Assembly: GCF_927312905.1 (NCBI RefSeq)
Contig: NZ_CAKMHQ010000031.1
Coordinates: 39,651 to 103,650 of the forward strand
Source: Candidatus Nitrotoga sp. 1052
Lineage (GTDB): Bacteria > Pseudomonadota > Gammaproteobacteria > Burkholderiales > Gallionellaceae
DNA length: 64,000 nt
Direction of reading: 5' to 3'
In this document: positions 9,583 through 20,025 of the stretch, in pieces
Layout of the letters: each line of letters starts with the position of its first letter
How positions within the stretch are numbered: the first letter of the stretch is position 1
Notes under the pieces: generated by a model
Seen by the model: only the letters and a program-made list of their open reading frames with translations
What the model was told of the DNA's origin: nothing
The model's database searches: none
Program-made: the position numbers and the translations under genes

Positions 9583-10677
9583 TTACGTCTTCTGCATCAC
9601 AATTTTAGGGAATGCCGCGCTATAGTCTTGCGCCATTTCAGCAATTTTCACCGCCAGATGCCGCGCAATCTGCTTGTACTCCTTGGCAATTGCACCATCG
9701 GGGTCGGCCACAACGGTAGGTTTGCCGGAATCGGCCTGCTCGCGAATGCGGATGTCCAAAGGCAATGAACCGAGAAACTCTACTTTGTAGTCGTTACACA
9801 TCTTTTCAGCTCCGCCGCTCCCGAAGATGTGTTCCTCATGCCCGCATTTCGAGCAGATGTGCGTGCTCATGTTTTCCACGATACCAAGTATTTTAATGCT
9901 CACCTTCTCGAACATCTTGAGTCCCTTGCGCGCATCCATCAGTGCGATGTCCTGGGGAGTGGTCACGATGATCGCCCCGGTCACTGGTACTTTTTGCGAC
10001 AGAGTCAGCTGGATATCGCCAGTGCCGGGCGGCATGTCCACCACCAGATAGTCCAGCTCATCCCAGCGCGTCTGATTCAACAATTGATCCAGCGCCTGAG
10101 TGACCATCGGGCCGCGCCAGACCATCGGCACATCCTCGCCTTGAATCATGAAGCCGATGGACATGACCTGTAGTCCATGTCCCTGCATAGGCTCGACCGA
10201 CTTGCCATCGCGCGATACGGGCTCGCCTTTGATGCCCATCATGGTGGGTAGGGAAGGGCCGTAAATATCCGCATCCAGAATCCCGACGCGGGCACCTTCC
10301 GCAGCCAGGGCCAGCGCCAGATTCACCGCCGTAGTGGATTTACCCACACCACCTTTGCCGCTGGCCACCGCAATAATATTCTTTACCCCATCAACCAGCT
10401 TTACGCCGCGCTGCACAGCATGGGGCACTACCTTGCTGCTCACATTCACGGAAAGAGTGTTGATACCTGGTAAAGCGCTACGCAGGTGATTTTCTACCAT
10501 CATACGTATCTCGTCCCACACGCTTTTCGCAGGGTAGCCAAGCAGAATGTCGAGCGATAAATTATCGCCACTGATCTTTATATTTTTTACCGACTTGCCC
10601 GCTACAAAATCTTTTTTTGTGTTGGGGTCAATCAACTTTGTCAGTGCGGCCTGTATGTCTGTGTCGGTAAAACTCAT
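9583..10677 (-). CDS. apbC: Iron-sulfur cluster carrier ATPase (Mrp/ApbC)
   Basis: ApbC is a cytoplasmic P-loop scaffold that binds and transfers [4Fe-4S] clusters to apo-proteins. The 364-aa protein has an N-terminal MIP18/DUF59-like domain (about 5-85), then a deviant Walker A SGKGGVGKST (106-115), the switch DADIYGPSLP, a Walker B region LDYLVVDMPPGTGD, and the CSKC pair (about 273-276) that ligates the bridging cluster between monomers. ATG at 10677 follows CAGGAGCAGCAC, a good ribosome site; a TTG five codons upstream overlaps that site and is rejected. It is divergent from metG, with about 110 bp between the starts. Confidence 0.95.
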   Translation of the reverse strand: MSFTDTDIQAALTKLIDPNTKKDFVAGKSVKNIKISGDNLSLDILLGYPAKSVWDEIRMMVENHLRSALPGINTLSVNVSSKVVPHAVQRGVKLVDGVKNIIAVASGKGGVGKSTTAVNLALALAAEGARVGILDADIYGPSLPTMMGIKGEPVSRDGKSVEPMQGHGLQVMSIGFMIQGEDVPMVWRGPMVTQALDQLLNQTRWDELDYLVVDMPPGTGDIQLTLSQKVPVTGAIIVTTPQDIALMDARKGLKMFEKVSIKILGIVENMSTHICSKCGHEEHIFGSGGAEKMCNDYKVEFLGSLPLDIRIREQADSGKPTVVADPDGAIAKEYKQIARHLAVKIAEMAQDYSAAFPKIVMQKT

Positions 10678-10791
10678 GTGCTGCTCCTGCAATTAAAACG
10701 ATAGGGGGCAAGCATTCTACCCAAGATTCCCCGTCACGCCTATAGTTCAATTTTGCTACAATTACGGCCCTTTACAAGGGGTTTTCCATTT

Positions 10792-12984
10792 ATGCCGCGC
10801 AAGATACTGGTTACGTCCGCATTGCCTTATGCCAATGGTAGTATCCACTTGGGTCATTTGGTCGAATACATTCAGACTGACATATGGGTGCGCTTCCAAA
10901 AAATGCTGGGCAACACATGTTATTACGTCTGTGCTGACGATACTCATGGCACGCCTGTCATGCTTCGCGCCGAAAAGGAAGGTATCACCCCGGAACAATT
11001 GATAGATCGCGTGTGGCATGAGCACAAGTCAGATTTTGAAGGCTTCCATGTCGAGTTCGACCACTACGGCAGCACCAACAGCGCCGAGACCAAGGAATTC
11101 TCGCAGGCGATTTATCGCAAACTCAAAGCTGCTGGCTTGATTGAAGTGCGTTCAGTCGAGCAGTTCTATGACCCCGTCAAGAACATGTTCCTGCCGGATC
11201 GTTTCATCAAGGGCGAATGCCCGAAGTGCCACGCCAAGGATCAATACGGCGACAACTGCGAAGCGTGCGGCACCACTTATTCGCCCACTGAACTGATCAA
11301 TCCTTACTCCGCCGTGTCCGGCGCGCAACCCGAGCGGCGCAACTCCGACCACTACTTCTTCAAACTCTCCGACCCGCGCTGCCAGGAATTCCTGCGCGAG
11401 TGGACGCGCAGCGGAACGCTGCAACCCGAAGCCGCCAACAAGATGCAGGAATGGCTGGGCGCCGAGGGCGAGAACAAACTCACCGACTGGGACATCTCGC
11501 GCGACGCGCCCTATTTCGGCTTCGAGATACCCGATGCACTGGGCAAGTATTTTTACGTCTGGCTGGATGCGCCGGTGGGCTACATGGGCAGCTTCAAGAA
11601 GCTGTGCGATGCCAATGGCATCGCCTTCGACGACTACTGGAAGCCAGGCTCCGATACCGAACTGTACCACTTCATTGGAAAGGACATCCTTTACTTCCAT
11701 GCCTTGTTCTGGCCTGCGATGCTGCAACATTCCGGTTTTCGTACCCCGACCAAGTTGTTCGCACACGGTTTTCTCACCGTGAACGGTGAGAAAATGAGCA
11801 AGTCGCGTGGCACGTTCATCACCGCCGACAGCTACCTTAAACAGGGACTCAACCCCGAGTACCTGCGCTACTACTACGCTGCTAAGCTCAATGGCACGAT
11901 GGAAGATCTCGACCTGAATCTTGAAGATTTCGTGGCGAAGGTGAATAGCGACCTGATTGGCAAGTACATTAATATTGCGAGCCGTACAGCAGGTTTTATT
12001 ACTAAGCACTTCGGTGGGGAATTGATGGAAATGCCTGAATCCGCCCATCCCATTTACGATCAATCCTTAATAGCTCTGTCCAATGAAGAAACAGATAGAG
12101 CAGATACAAATCCACAGAGCGTAAATAAATTTGATGCCAGTAACGAAGATCACCTAATCAATAATCCCCAAAAATTACTTCACGAGTTTCAAAGTGCATC
12201 AACTGTACTTGCAGATTTTTACGAAAACAGAGACTTTGCCAAAGCTTCACGACACATCATGCGATTGGCTGACATAGCCAATAAATACGTCAACGAAGAA
12301 AAACCTTGGGAGTTATCAAAGTTAGGCATTCAACCCGAAAAGCTTCATTTCGCTTGCTCTTTGAGTATCAACCTAGTGCGCATCCTTACCATTTACCTAA
12401 AACCCGTATTGCCCAAGCTTGCTGTTCAAGTAGAGAGTTTCTTGAATGTCACTCCATTGCAATGGAGTGATGCGCTTCAAGCCTTGCCTAGTGGGCATAC
12501 TATCAATCCATATCAACATCTGATGACCCGTGTTGACCAAAAACAAGTTGACGCCATGATAGAAGCCAACAAACAAACTTTGGAACCTGCAACAGGCACT
12601 CATTCACCAGCACGTCACGCCGAAGCGCAGCAACGTGCCATCGCGCCGATTGCCGAAACCATCTCCATCGACGAGTTCAGCAAGGTCGATCTGCGCGTGG
12701 CACGCATCGTCAACGCCGAGCATGTGGAAGGTGCAGAGAAGCTGCTAAAACTGACGTTGGATATCGGCGAGGAAAAAACGCGCACGGTATTCGCGGGCAT
12801 CAAATCGGCTTACGATCCGGAAAAATTAAAGGGTCGCATGACCGTGATGGTTGCTAATCTTGCGCCACGCAAGATGAAATTCGGTTTATCGGAAGGCATG
12901 GTGTTGGCGGCTTCCGGCGATGCGCCCGGTTTATTCATACTCAGTCCGGACGACGGCGCACAACCTGGCATGAGGATTAAGTAG
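10792..12984 (+). CDS. metG: Methionyl-tRNA synthetase
   Basis: MetG charges tRNA-Met and initiator tRNA. The 730-aa class I synthetase shows the HIGH-type motif HLGH (19-22), a zinc knuckle with CPKC and CEACG (about 143-158), KMSKS near 334, an anticodon-binding helical domain, and a C-terminal Trbp111-like tRNA-binding domain (VDLRVARIV to the end). ATG at 10792 gives the canonical [16 protein letters not shown]; an earlier in-frame start adds 13 residues and is not needed. Oddity: the anticodon-binding part (about 12060-12610) is much more AT-rich than the flanks. For example, 24 of 60 bases are G or C at 12061-12120 against 39 of 60 at 11401-11460, and the protein there carries a polar insertion. 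This suggests recombination with a foreign allele. Confidence 0.97.
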   Translation: MPRKILVTSALPYANGSIHLGHLVEYIQTDIWVRFQKMLGNTCYYVCADDTHGTPVMLRAEKEGITPEQLIDRVWHEHKSDFEGFHVEFDHYGSTNSAETKEFSQAIYRKLKAAGLIEVRSVEQFYDPVKNMFLPDRFIKGECPKCHAKDQYGDNCEACGTTYSPTELINPYSAVSGAQPERRNSDHYFFKLSDPRCQEFLREWTRSGTLQPEAANKMQEWLGAEGENKLTDWDISRDAPYFGFEIPDALGKYFYVWLDAPVGYMGSFKKLCDANGIAFDDYWKPGSDTELYHFIGKDILYFHALFWPAMLQHSGFRTPTKLFAHGFLTVNGEKMSKSRGTFITADSYLKQGLNPEYLRYYYAAKLNGTMEDLDLNLEDFVAKVNSDLIGKYINIASRTAGFITKHFGGELMEMPESAHPIYDQSLIALSNEETDRADTNPQSVNKFDASNEDHLINNPQKLLHEFQSASTVLADFYENRDFAKASRHIMRLADIANKYVNEEKPWELSKLGIQPEKLHFACSLSINLVRILTIYLKPVLPKLAVQVESFLNVTPLQWSDALQALPSGHTINPYQHLMTRVDQKQVDAMIEANKQTLEPATGTHSPARHAEAQQRAIAPIAETISIDEFSKVDLRVARIVNAEHVEGAEKLLKLTLDIGEEKTRTVFAGIKSAYDPEKLKGRMTVMVANLAPRKMKFGLSEGMVLAASGDAPGLFILSPDDGAQPGMRIK

Positions 12985-12992
12985 TTCGCCAT

Positions 12993-14672
12993 ATGAAGCT
13001 GGCCGAATTTTTCCGCCCCAAATTGCTTGACACACTACGGGGTTACAATCGCCAGCTTTTTGTCTCCGACCTGACTGCCGGTATTACTGTCGGCATCGTA
13101 GCGCTGCCATTAGCCATCGCCTTCGCTATTGCCTCCGGCGTTAAACCTGAGGCGGGTATTTTTACCGCCATCATTGCTGGTTTTATCATTTCTGCATTAG
13201 GCGGTTCGCGTGTGCAAATTGGCGGCCCCACCGGCGCATTCATCGTGATTGTGTATGGCATCGTGATGCAGTACGGGCTGGCCAATCTGCTCATTTGCAC
13301 CATCATGTCGGGCATTATGTTGCTGTTGATGGGATTATTTAAACTGGGCAGCCTGATCAAACTCATTCCGCATCCCCTGGTTATCGGTTTTACCAACGGC
13401 ATTGCGGTGTTGATTATGCTCAGCGAGGTGAAGGATTTTCTCGGCTTGAAAATGGACAGCGTGCCCGCAGAGTTCTCGCACAAGTTAAATGCGCTTTACC
13501 AAGCACTGCCCAGCTTCGACCTGACAAGCATTGCCCTGGCAACGCTGTCCATGCTACTGATCCTGTTTTATCCCAAAAACTGGGCACGGCACATGCCTTC
13601 GCTAATCGTGGCACTGGTGCTGGGCACCGTCATAGTGGCATTAATCGATCTGCCGGTGGAAACCATAAGCACGCGTTTCGGCGGGATTCCGCAGGGCCTG
13701 CCCGCATTTGAGATGCCCGAATTTACCTTCGCCACGGTGCGCTACTTGTTTTCTCCTGCTCTCACCATCGCCTTGCTCGGCGCGATTGAGTCCTTGCTTT
13801 CCGCTACGGTGGCAGATGGCATGATAGATGACAAACATGATCCGAATCAGGAGCTTGTTGCCCAAGGTTTCGCCAATATTGTTTGCCCATTCTTCGGCGG
13901 CATTCCCGCCACTGGCGCAATTGCGCGCACCGCTACCAGTGTGCGCGCCGGAGCGAACAGCCCAGTCGCCGGAATGGTGCATGCCATTACTTTACTGCTC
14001 ATCATTCTCATCGCAGCCCCGTTAGCCAAGCACATTCCGCTTGCCACGCTAGCCGCCATTCTGATGGTGGTTGCCATCAACATGGGCGAGTGGGAAGCAT
14101 TTACGAGGTTGAAAAAATATCCGGCCAGCGATAGTGCTGTCATGCTCACCTCATTTGTGCTTACGGTGGTATTCGACATTACCGTAGCGGTGGAAATTGG
14201 TATGGTGCTCGCAGTATTGTTTTTCATCCACCGTATCACCGGCTTGACTCATGTCAGTGTGGCGCAAGAATCGCTAGACCATGATGATAGCGAGACGACT
14301 CTGGCACGCAAAGTCGTACCAAAAGGCGTGATGATCTACCGCATTTTCGGCGCATTATTCTTTGGTGCGGCCGACAAGCTGGAAACCATCCTGCGGCAAC
14401 AACAAAACGAGCCAGACGTGCTAATTTTGAAAATGGACGAAGTTATCTCCATGGACGCGAGCGCGCTACACACACTGGCATCCATGCAGCGCAAACTGCG
14501 AAAAAACGGCAAATACCTCATCCTGTGCGGCGCCCATACACAACCGTATTTCATGATGCATCAAGCAGGATTTTTTGACGAGATGGGAAGCGACAATGTA
14601 ACGGCTGATCTGGACAGCGCATTACGCCGTGCTGCCAAATTATTGGAAGAGAAAAAACTTGCTCAAGTATAA
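12993..14672 (+). CDS. SulP family inorganic anion transporter
   Basis: This is an inner-membrane anion transporter (SLC26/SulP fold) with a cytoplasmic STAS domain. The 559-aa protein has a hydrophobic core of about 12-14 helices (residues about 20-420), including VGIVALPLAIAFAIASG, GPTGAFIVIVYG and the ATGAIARTATSVRAG region. A STAS domain follows (about 440-555) with LILKMDEVISMDASALH. It starts eight bases after metG and is probably co-transcribed with it. Sulfate, bicarbonate and dicarboxylates are all possible substrates in this family. No carbonic anhydrase or sulfur gene is adjacent to decide, so none is named. The 3' end overlaps the convergent dnaE by 10 bp. Confidence 0.9.
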   Translation: MKLAEFFRPKLLDTLRGYNRQLFVSDLTAGITVGIVALPLAIAFAIASGVKPEAGIFTAIIAGFIISALGGSRVQIGGPTGAFIVIVYGIVMQYGLANLLICTIMSGIMLLLMGLFKLGSLIKLIPHPLVIGFTNGIAVLIMLSEVKDFLGLKMDSVPAEFSHKLNALYQALPSFDLTSIALATLSMLLILFYPKNWARHMPSLIVALVLGTVIVALIDLPVETISTRFGGIPQGLPAFEMPEFTFATVRYLFSPALTIALLGAIESLLSATVADGMIDDKHDPNQELVAQGFANIVCPFFGGIPATGAIARTATSVRAGANSPVAGMVHAITLLLIILIAAPLAKHIPLATLAAILMVVAINMGEWEAFTRLKKYPASDSAVMLTSFVLTVVFDITVAVEIGMVLAVLFFIHRITGLTHVSVAQESLDHDDSETTLARKVVPKGVMIYRIFGALFFGAADKLETILRQQQNEPDVLILKMDEVISMDASALHTLASMQRKLRKNGKYLILCGAHTQPYFMMHQAGFFDEMGSDNVTADLDSALRRAAKLLEEKKLAQV

Positions 14673-17600
14673 GCGATATGAACATTCTGTTCGCCCAGCA
14701 GTTTTTTTAATCCGCTCATTAGATCACTGTGCAGCGTGACGCTCCAAGACTCGCCCAGCTTTAAGTTTGCGCTCCCGTTGGTATTGCAGTAGCACACTAG
14801 CACCATGCATTTACCCTCGCGGTAGGGGGTGAGTAGTTCTTTTAACTCTGTCACGCTAATGCGTGCGTCAGACGAAACAGTAAGTTCCAGGCGCTTCGCG
14901 AAAGTGGAACGCGCCGAGGCGAAATCGAATAACTCCTCACCGCTGATGCGCATATTGCCGGAATACTCGTCGAGACTGGCTTTGCCGCGCACCACCAGCA
15001 ATTCATCTTCACGTATCCACGGGCGATTGGCCTCGAATACTTCGTTGAATACCATCATTTCCAACTGTGCGCTGCCATCGTCCAGTGTGACAATCGCCAT
15101 GCGCCCACGTCGCGTCTGCTGTATTCGCACGCCGGATACTATGCCAGCCAATACCACAGGTATCCCACCGCGTTTGTTGTTGCCGTTTTGCGGCAGCGCT
15201 TGCAGCGTGATATCGGCCAGGCGTGTCTTGACGAAATTTTCCAGTTCGTTGGCATATTCTTGATAGGGATGGCCACTGAGATAAAAACCCAAGCTGGTTT
15301 TTTCGTGTTGCAATTGCTCGCGCAATGTCCAGCGCGGGACGTTCTTCATTTGCACCGGCATCGCGACACTTGCATCGTCCTCGAATAGACTATTTTGATT
15401 GACTGATCGTGCTTGCTGCTCCGCACTGCACAGCGCGACCTCGAGCGATGCCAGCAATTGATGGCGATGATCCGAAATTTTATCGAATGCGCCACTGCGG
15501 ATCAGCGCTTCAGTAGCGCGACGGTTTACTACGCGCTTATCTACGCGATGGCAAAAATCGAACAGATCGCGGAATGGCCCACCGAGATTGCGGGCATCTT
15601 CAATGCTATCTATCGCAGCTTTGCCTGTACCCTTAATGGCTTCCAGTCCATATGCAATCGTTTTTTCGTCCACCGGCATAAAGCGGTTTACAGACGAGTT
15701 AATATCCGGCGGCAAAATGCATATTCCCTGTGCCAGGGTATCGAGATAGAAAATATGCACTTTGTCGGTGTTATCCATATCCGATGACAGTGTGGCGGCC
15801 ATGAATGCAGCCGGGTAATGCGCTTTTAGATAGGCGGTCTGATAGGACACCAACGCATAGGCAGCTGAATGCGATTTGTTAAAGCCGTACCCGGCGAATT
15901 TTTCCATCAAGTCGAACAGTTGCTCTGCCAGTCGCTTGTTGATAGCGCGCGCCACAGCGCCGTCCACGAAGATGCTGCGTTGCAGCGCCATTTCCTCAGC
16001 ATTTTTTTTCCCCATCGCGCGGCGCAACAAGTCTGCCGCTCCCAGCGAATATCCGCCGATGATCTGCGCGATCTGCATCACTTGCTCTTGGTACACGATC
16101 ACACCGTAAGTTGGCTTGAGTGAAATCTCCAGTTCGGGATGAAAATAATCAGCCTTGGAGCGGCCATGCTTGCGGTTGATGAAGTCCTCTACCATGCCTG
16201 ATTCGAGCGGACCTGGGCGATATAACGCAACCAGCGCCACGATGTCTTCAAATGTGTCCGGTTGCAGCTTGATAATCAGCTTTTTCATGCCAGGAGATTC
16301 AAGCTGAAATATTGCCGTGGTGTTGGCAGCCTTGAGCAGTGCGTAAGTTGGCTTGTCCTCCAGTGGAAGGTTTTCAATGGAGAAGCGATTTTCAATGGGA
16401 AAACCTAGGCCTGCTGGCATCTTGTTTACATATTTCACCGCCCAATCAATGATGGTGAGCGTGCGCAACCCCAAAAAGTCGAATTTCACCAAGCCGATCT
16501 GTTCCACATCGTCTTTGTCAAACTGACTGATACCCTTGTCGCTGCCCTCGGCGTAATAAAGCGGACAAAAGTCGGTCAGCTTGCCCGGTGCGATCAGTAC
16601 CCCGCCCGCGTGCATGCCGACATTGCGCGTTAAATCTTCCAGCCGTGCACCCAGTTCAAGCAGTTCTTCCACGCCTTCTTCGCTGCTGATGATGGCGTTG
16701 AATTCCGGCTCCAGTTCACGCGCTTTTTTCAGTGACACCGGTTTGACGCCTTCCAGCGGAACGAGCTTGGACAGGCGATCGCACAGGCCGTAAGGAAAAT
16801 CCAGCACGCGCCCGACATCGCGGATCACCGCTTTGGACGCCATGGTACCGAAGGTGGCAATCTGAGACACACTCGCCGCGCCGTATTTTTGCTTCACATA
16901 ATCGATAACGCGCTCGCGCCCATCCTGGCAGAAATCTACATCGAAGTCGGGCATGGATACGCGTTCTGGATTCAGGAAGCGTTCAAACAGCAGAGCGTAG
17001 CGTAGCGGGTCAAGGTCGGTGATACCGAGACTGTAAGCCACCAGTGAACCTGCGCCAGAGCCGCGGCCAGGGCCGACTGGCACGTCATTGCGCTTGGCCC
17101 AGCGGATGAAATCTGCCACGATCAGAAAGTAACCGGAGAACCCCATTTTTATAATGGTCTCAATCTCGAACGCCAAGCGTGCGGTGTATTCCTGCATCTT
17201 CGCCGCGCGCACAGTTTCATCCGGATACAACTGCAGCATGCGCTGATGCAAACCATGTTCAGACTCTGTGCGCAGAAAATCATCCAGACTTTCGCCGTTG
17301 GGGGTGGGGAAATCCGGCAAATATGGCTTACCCAGTTGTAAGGTCAGATTACAACGCTTGGCGATCTCCACGCTGTTTTGCAACACTTCAGGAAAATCGG
17401 CGAAAAGTGCCATCATCTCGGCCTGGGTTTTGAAATACTGCTGCGTAGTAAATTGGCGCACGCGCCGCTTGTCGTTCAGCACATACCCTTCGGCTATGCA
17501 CACGCGCGCCTCGTGCGCTTTGTAAGCTTCCTGGCTTAAAAACTGAATCGGATGTGTGGCTACTACCGGTAACGCCAGTTCTACGGCTAGTTTGACCGTT

Positions 17601-18151
17601 TCACGCACATGCAGCTCTTCGCGCGCCATGCCGGTACGCTGCACTTCCAGATAATACCGACCGGGGAACAGCTCCGCCCACTCAAGCGCCAGCTGACGTG
17701 CCGTTGCCTGATTGCCGTTCAACAGCGCCGTGCCGACCTCACCGAGATGCGCACCGGATAATGCGAGCAGCCCATCTGTACCGTCACGCAACCATTGTTT
17801 GTGTATCTCGATGCGACCGCTGTTTTGTCTTTCCAGATAGGCGCGTGTCACCAAATCACACAAGCGCAAGTAGCCAACATTGGACTGGCATAACAAAAGC
17901 AGACGAGAAGGCTTGTCGCGCTCGGCTGGATTGCTGATGAACACATCACAGCCGATAATGGGCTTGATCCCGGCAGCGCGCGCTGCCTGATAGAACTTGA
18001 TCAGGCCGAATACATTATTTAAGTCGGTAAGCGCCAGCGCGGGCATGACATCCTGCTTGGCGGCGGCAATCGCCTCGGGAATGCGCACAATGCCATCGAC
18101 AATGGAGTATTCGCTGTGCAAGCGCAGATGGATGAAAGAGGGTTGGGGCAT
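14663..18151 (-). CDS. dnaE: DNA polymerase III alpha subunit
   Basis: DnaE is the replicative polymerase subunit. The 1,162-aa product has the full DnaE1 plan. It comprises an N-terminal PHP domain (FIHLRLHSEYSIVDG, LTDLNN), the palm with MPDFDVDFCQDGRERV (catalytic Asp pair near 400), fingers with RRAMGKKNAEEM, a helix-hairpin-helix region around IKGTGKAAIDSI, the beta-clamp binding segment (NQNSLFEDD), an OB-fold (IPVVLAGIVSGVRIQQTRRG) and a C-terminal tau-binding domain. No clear Shine-Dalgarno sequence is seen before the ATG. It converges on the SulP gene with a 10-bp overlap and no terminator-like hairpin between them. Confidence 0.97.
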   Translation of the reverse strand: MPQPSFIHLRLHSEYSIVDGIVRIPEAIAAAKQDVMPALALTDLNNVFGLIKFYQAARAAGIKPIIGCDVFISNPAERDKPSRLLLLCQSNVGYLRLCDLVTRAYLERQNSGRIEIHKQWLRDGTDGLLALSGAHLGEVGTALLNGNQATARQLALEWAELFPGRYYLEVQRTGMAREELHVRETVKLAVELALPVVATHPIQFLSQEAYKAHEARVCIAEGYVLNDKRRVRQFTTQQYFKTQAEMMALFADFPEVLQNSVEIAKRCNLTLQLGKPYLPDFPTPNGESLDDFLRTESEHGLHQRMLQLYPDETVRAAKMQEYTARLAFEIETIIKMGFSGYFLIVADFIRWAKRNDVPVGPGRGSGAGSLVAYSLGITDLDPLRYALLFERFLNPERVSMPDFDVDFCQDGRERVIDYVKQKYGAASVSQIATFGTMASKAVIRDVGRVLDFPYGLCDRLSKLVPLEGVKPVSLKKARELEPEFNAIISSEEGVEELLELGARLEDLTRNVGMHAGGVLIAPGKLTDFCPLYYAEGSDKGISQFDKDDVEQIGLVKFDFLGLRTLTIIDWAVKYVNKMPAGLGFPIENRFSIENLPLEDKPTYALLKAANTTAIFQLESPGMKKLIIKLQPDTFEDIVALVALYRPGPLESGMVEDFINRKHGRSKADYFHPELEISLKPTYGVIVYQEQVMQIAQIIGGYSLGAADLLRRAMGKKNAEEMALQRSIFVDGAVARAINKRLAEQLFDLMEKFAGYGFNKSHSAAYALVSYQTAYLKAHYPAAFMAATLSSDMDNTDKVHIFYLDTLAQGICILPPDINSSVNRFMPVDEKTIAYGLEAIKGTGKAAIDSIEDARNLGGPFRDLFDFCHRVDKRVVNRRATEALIRSGAFDKISDHRHQLLASLEVALCSAEQQARSVNQNSLFEDDASVAMPVQMKNVPRWTLREQLQHEKTSLGFYLSGHPYQEYANELENFVKTRLADITLQALPQNGNNKRGGIPVVLAGIVSGVRIQQTRRGRMAIVTLDDGSAQLEMMVFNEVFEANRPWIREDELLVVRGKASLDEYSGNMRISGEELFDFASARSTFAKRLELTVSSDARISVTELKELLTPYREGKCMVLVCYCNTNGSANLKLGESWSVTLHSDLMSGLKKLLGEQNVHIAYT

Positions 18152-18448
18152 GGTGGCGAAATGACGGTTACAGCTAAAATTTTACCATCGTCACCAGAGT
18201 GAGAAATTAAAAATTTCTTACCCGTTGATATAGCTCAGGAAAACGTGCCGAAGAAGAATGGTTGCCGAGGTTAAAGATGAAGGTTTGCAAACAGTTCTGG
18301 AGTCGTGAAGCCATTTTACGACATCAATTCCAGCCTTCTTGGTATTTTCTATAAATTGGCTATCTACGAAGACTGGAAGCGCGAATCGCCTTATAAATAT
18401 GAACACCCATTAGCCGCGTTCGCCGCCATGACGGCTAGTGTCTGATAA

Positions 18449-19282
18449 TTATGAGGCGGTGCGTATGCTTCCAGTAACGTCCTTGCCCACTCCACGGTAA
18501 CCTGTAAAGCGACCGGATGAATCGAACATCGGTTCTCCGCTAATCATAAAATATTGCTGTGAACCATCTGGATTATGCCGTCTGTAGACGAAATCCAGGA
18601 ACGGTCGTCTGGCTGCAATATATTCTACTAGTATCGCCTGCTCATCTTTATTCCAATGGGCTGCTTGAGTTTCACTGGGTTCGCTAAGCAAGTCGTCAAC
18701 CTCAATTCCGAGCATCTCAAGAACCGGACCGTAAACTTTGGTGAAATGTCCGGTCTCGTCTTGCTCCCAGTACCAGTCAGACGATAGCTCGGTCAGGCGG
18801 CGAAAACGAGCTTCGCTTTCCCGCAGTTCTGCGGTTCGTGCTTGCACCGTCTGCTCCAACACCCTGTTGTAATTTTCAATTTTTTTGTATAAAAGCCGTA
18901 CTTCCAACATGTTATGGATACGTGTTTGTACTTCGGTCAGATCAAAAGGCTTGCTGATGAAATCTTTCGCACCGGCTTGTAACGCGCGCAGTTTGTGATC
19001 CGGTTGGGCGGTAATCACGAGTACCGGAAGGTAGCCATCTGTTTCGATTTTTTTCAAGCCTTCCAGCACCTGAAAGCCATCCATGCCGGGCATCTGCAAG
19101 TCGAGCAGAATCAGGTCATAGTGGTTTTTACGATACAACTCGCAGACTTCATAAGGATTCTGCGTCGAGGCTATGCGTGTGTAGCCAGCGCCACGTAGCA
19201 TTTCCTCAAGTAGATGTATATTAGCCTCCTGATCGTCAACGATCAGGAGATTGGCGTTAAGAATATTAGAACTGCTAAGCAT
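18449..19282 (-). CDS. Receiver-PAS protein without output domain
   Basis: The 277-aa cytoplasmic signalling protein has a receiver domain (about 10-130) with the acidic pair DD at 16-17, phospho-acceptor Asp61 in LILLDLQMPGMDG and the conserved KPF. A coiled-coil linker (about 130-160, ending RTAELRESEARFR) leads to a PAS fold (about 160-275) with SSDWYWEQDE and a PAC-like RGVGKDVTG. The protein stops where a GGDEF, EAL or kinase domain normally begins, and no continuation is readable in the next 300 bases. It could act by binding a partner, or be a truncated diguanylate cyclase or kinase gene. It stands alone in a gene-poor stretch. Confidence 0.82.
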   Translation of the reverse strand: MLSSSNILNANLLIVDDQEANIHLLEEMLRGAGYTRIASTQNPYEVCELYRKNHYDLILLDLQMPGMDGFQVLEGLKKIETDGYLPVLVITAQPDHKLRALQAGAKDFISKPFDLTEVQTRIHNMLEVRLLYKKIENYNRVLEQTVQARTAELRESEARFRRLTELSSDWYWEQDETGHFTKVYGPVLEMLGIEVDDLLSEPSETQAAHWNKDEQAILVEYIAARRPFLDFVYRRHNPDGSQQYFMISGEPMFDSSGRFTGYRGVGKDVTGSIRTAS

Positions 19283-20025
19283 AATTTAAGAATACCTTTG
19301 AAAGCTGAGCAACAAATACCAATACGAATTTCTCCGCATTCCCAATCTCGTTTTGAGATGTACACCGTTATGGCATGTATCGATAAACTTTATTTAGCAT
19401 GATTTGTAACGACTGCTAACTAAAAAACCTTAAAGCGTTTCCATATTGTGTCAATTAACAATAAATTGGAATAAACAACAAAACATTTTAACATGACTGA
19501 ACCATATTTATGGAAATGCTCTCCTGCCAATTACACGCAATCTCTAATAAATATGCGCATATCGAAATCCGATAGTTTATGTCTGTACACTTGGTAGCAT
19601 ACAGGGCCATATCCGTGCTTTCCATTGCGAATCTACATTCCCACCACATACAAATAAGGAGAAATACTAACACTAAACAAAATATCATTTGTGACACCTG
19701 TCTTCTGTGCGTTTACGCACATAGGACTTATCTCTTCAACAGGTGACTCGATATTTTTACCATGATCGCAAGACTTGCATGTAGCACTGAGCAAAACGTC
19801 CATGCCTTACCGTATTTTTAAATTGGTTGATGTTTGTACGTAATCAAGAAAAAATCTTGGTCGTTAGGAGTGGACTGTTTATGGTGCGTTGTGCTGGCGG
19901 GTCAGCACGTTCTGGAGTGTGAGGAGGACGGTAGACATATGGCAATCTGTCGAACCGTACCTTGTACATACGGGGAGTTCTTCAAGAATTTAAATTCTGG
20001 TGAATTAAAATAACGCACGCGGGTT
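19283..20025. other. Gene-poor interval
   Basis: About 740 bases between the receiver-PAS gene and the Crp-like gene contain no supported gene. The composition is AT-rich in the first two-thirds. A 69-codon frame at 19488-19697 on the - strand has no usable ribosome site and an unlikely residue composition. No transposon ends, tRNA or long hairpin were recognised. Confidence 0.55.

Noticed and set aside
11152..12063. 303-codon antisense frame over metG
   Set aside because: A long shadow frame caused by GC-rich codon structure of metG; no start signal and no family pattern. Similar long shadows over the glucan synthase and AsmA-like genes were discarded for the same reason.
18152..18448. Possible small gene between dnaE and the receiver-PAS gene
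   Set aside because: A 62-codon frame on the - strand lacks a convincing start and a family pattern; the + strand reading contains stops. Probably ordinary spacer or old debris.
19488..19697. 69-codon - strand frame with a hydrophobic start
   Set aside because: The composition (many Cys, Met, Ile) looks like chance AT-rich reading, and there is no Shine-Dalgarno sequence.
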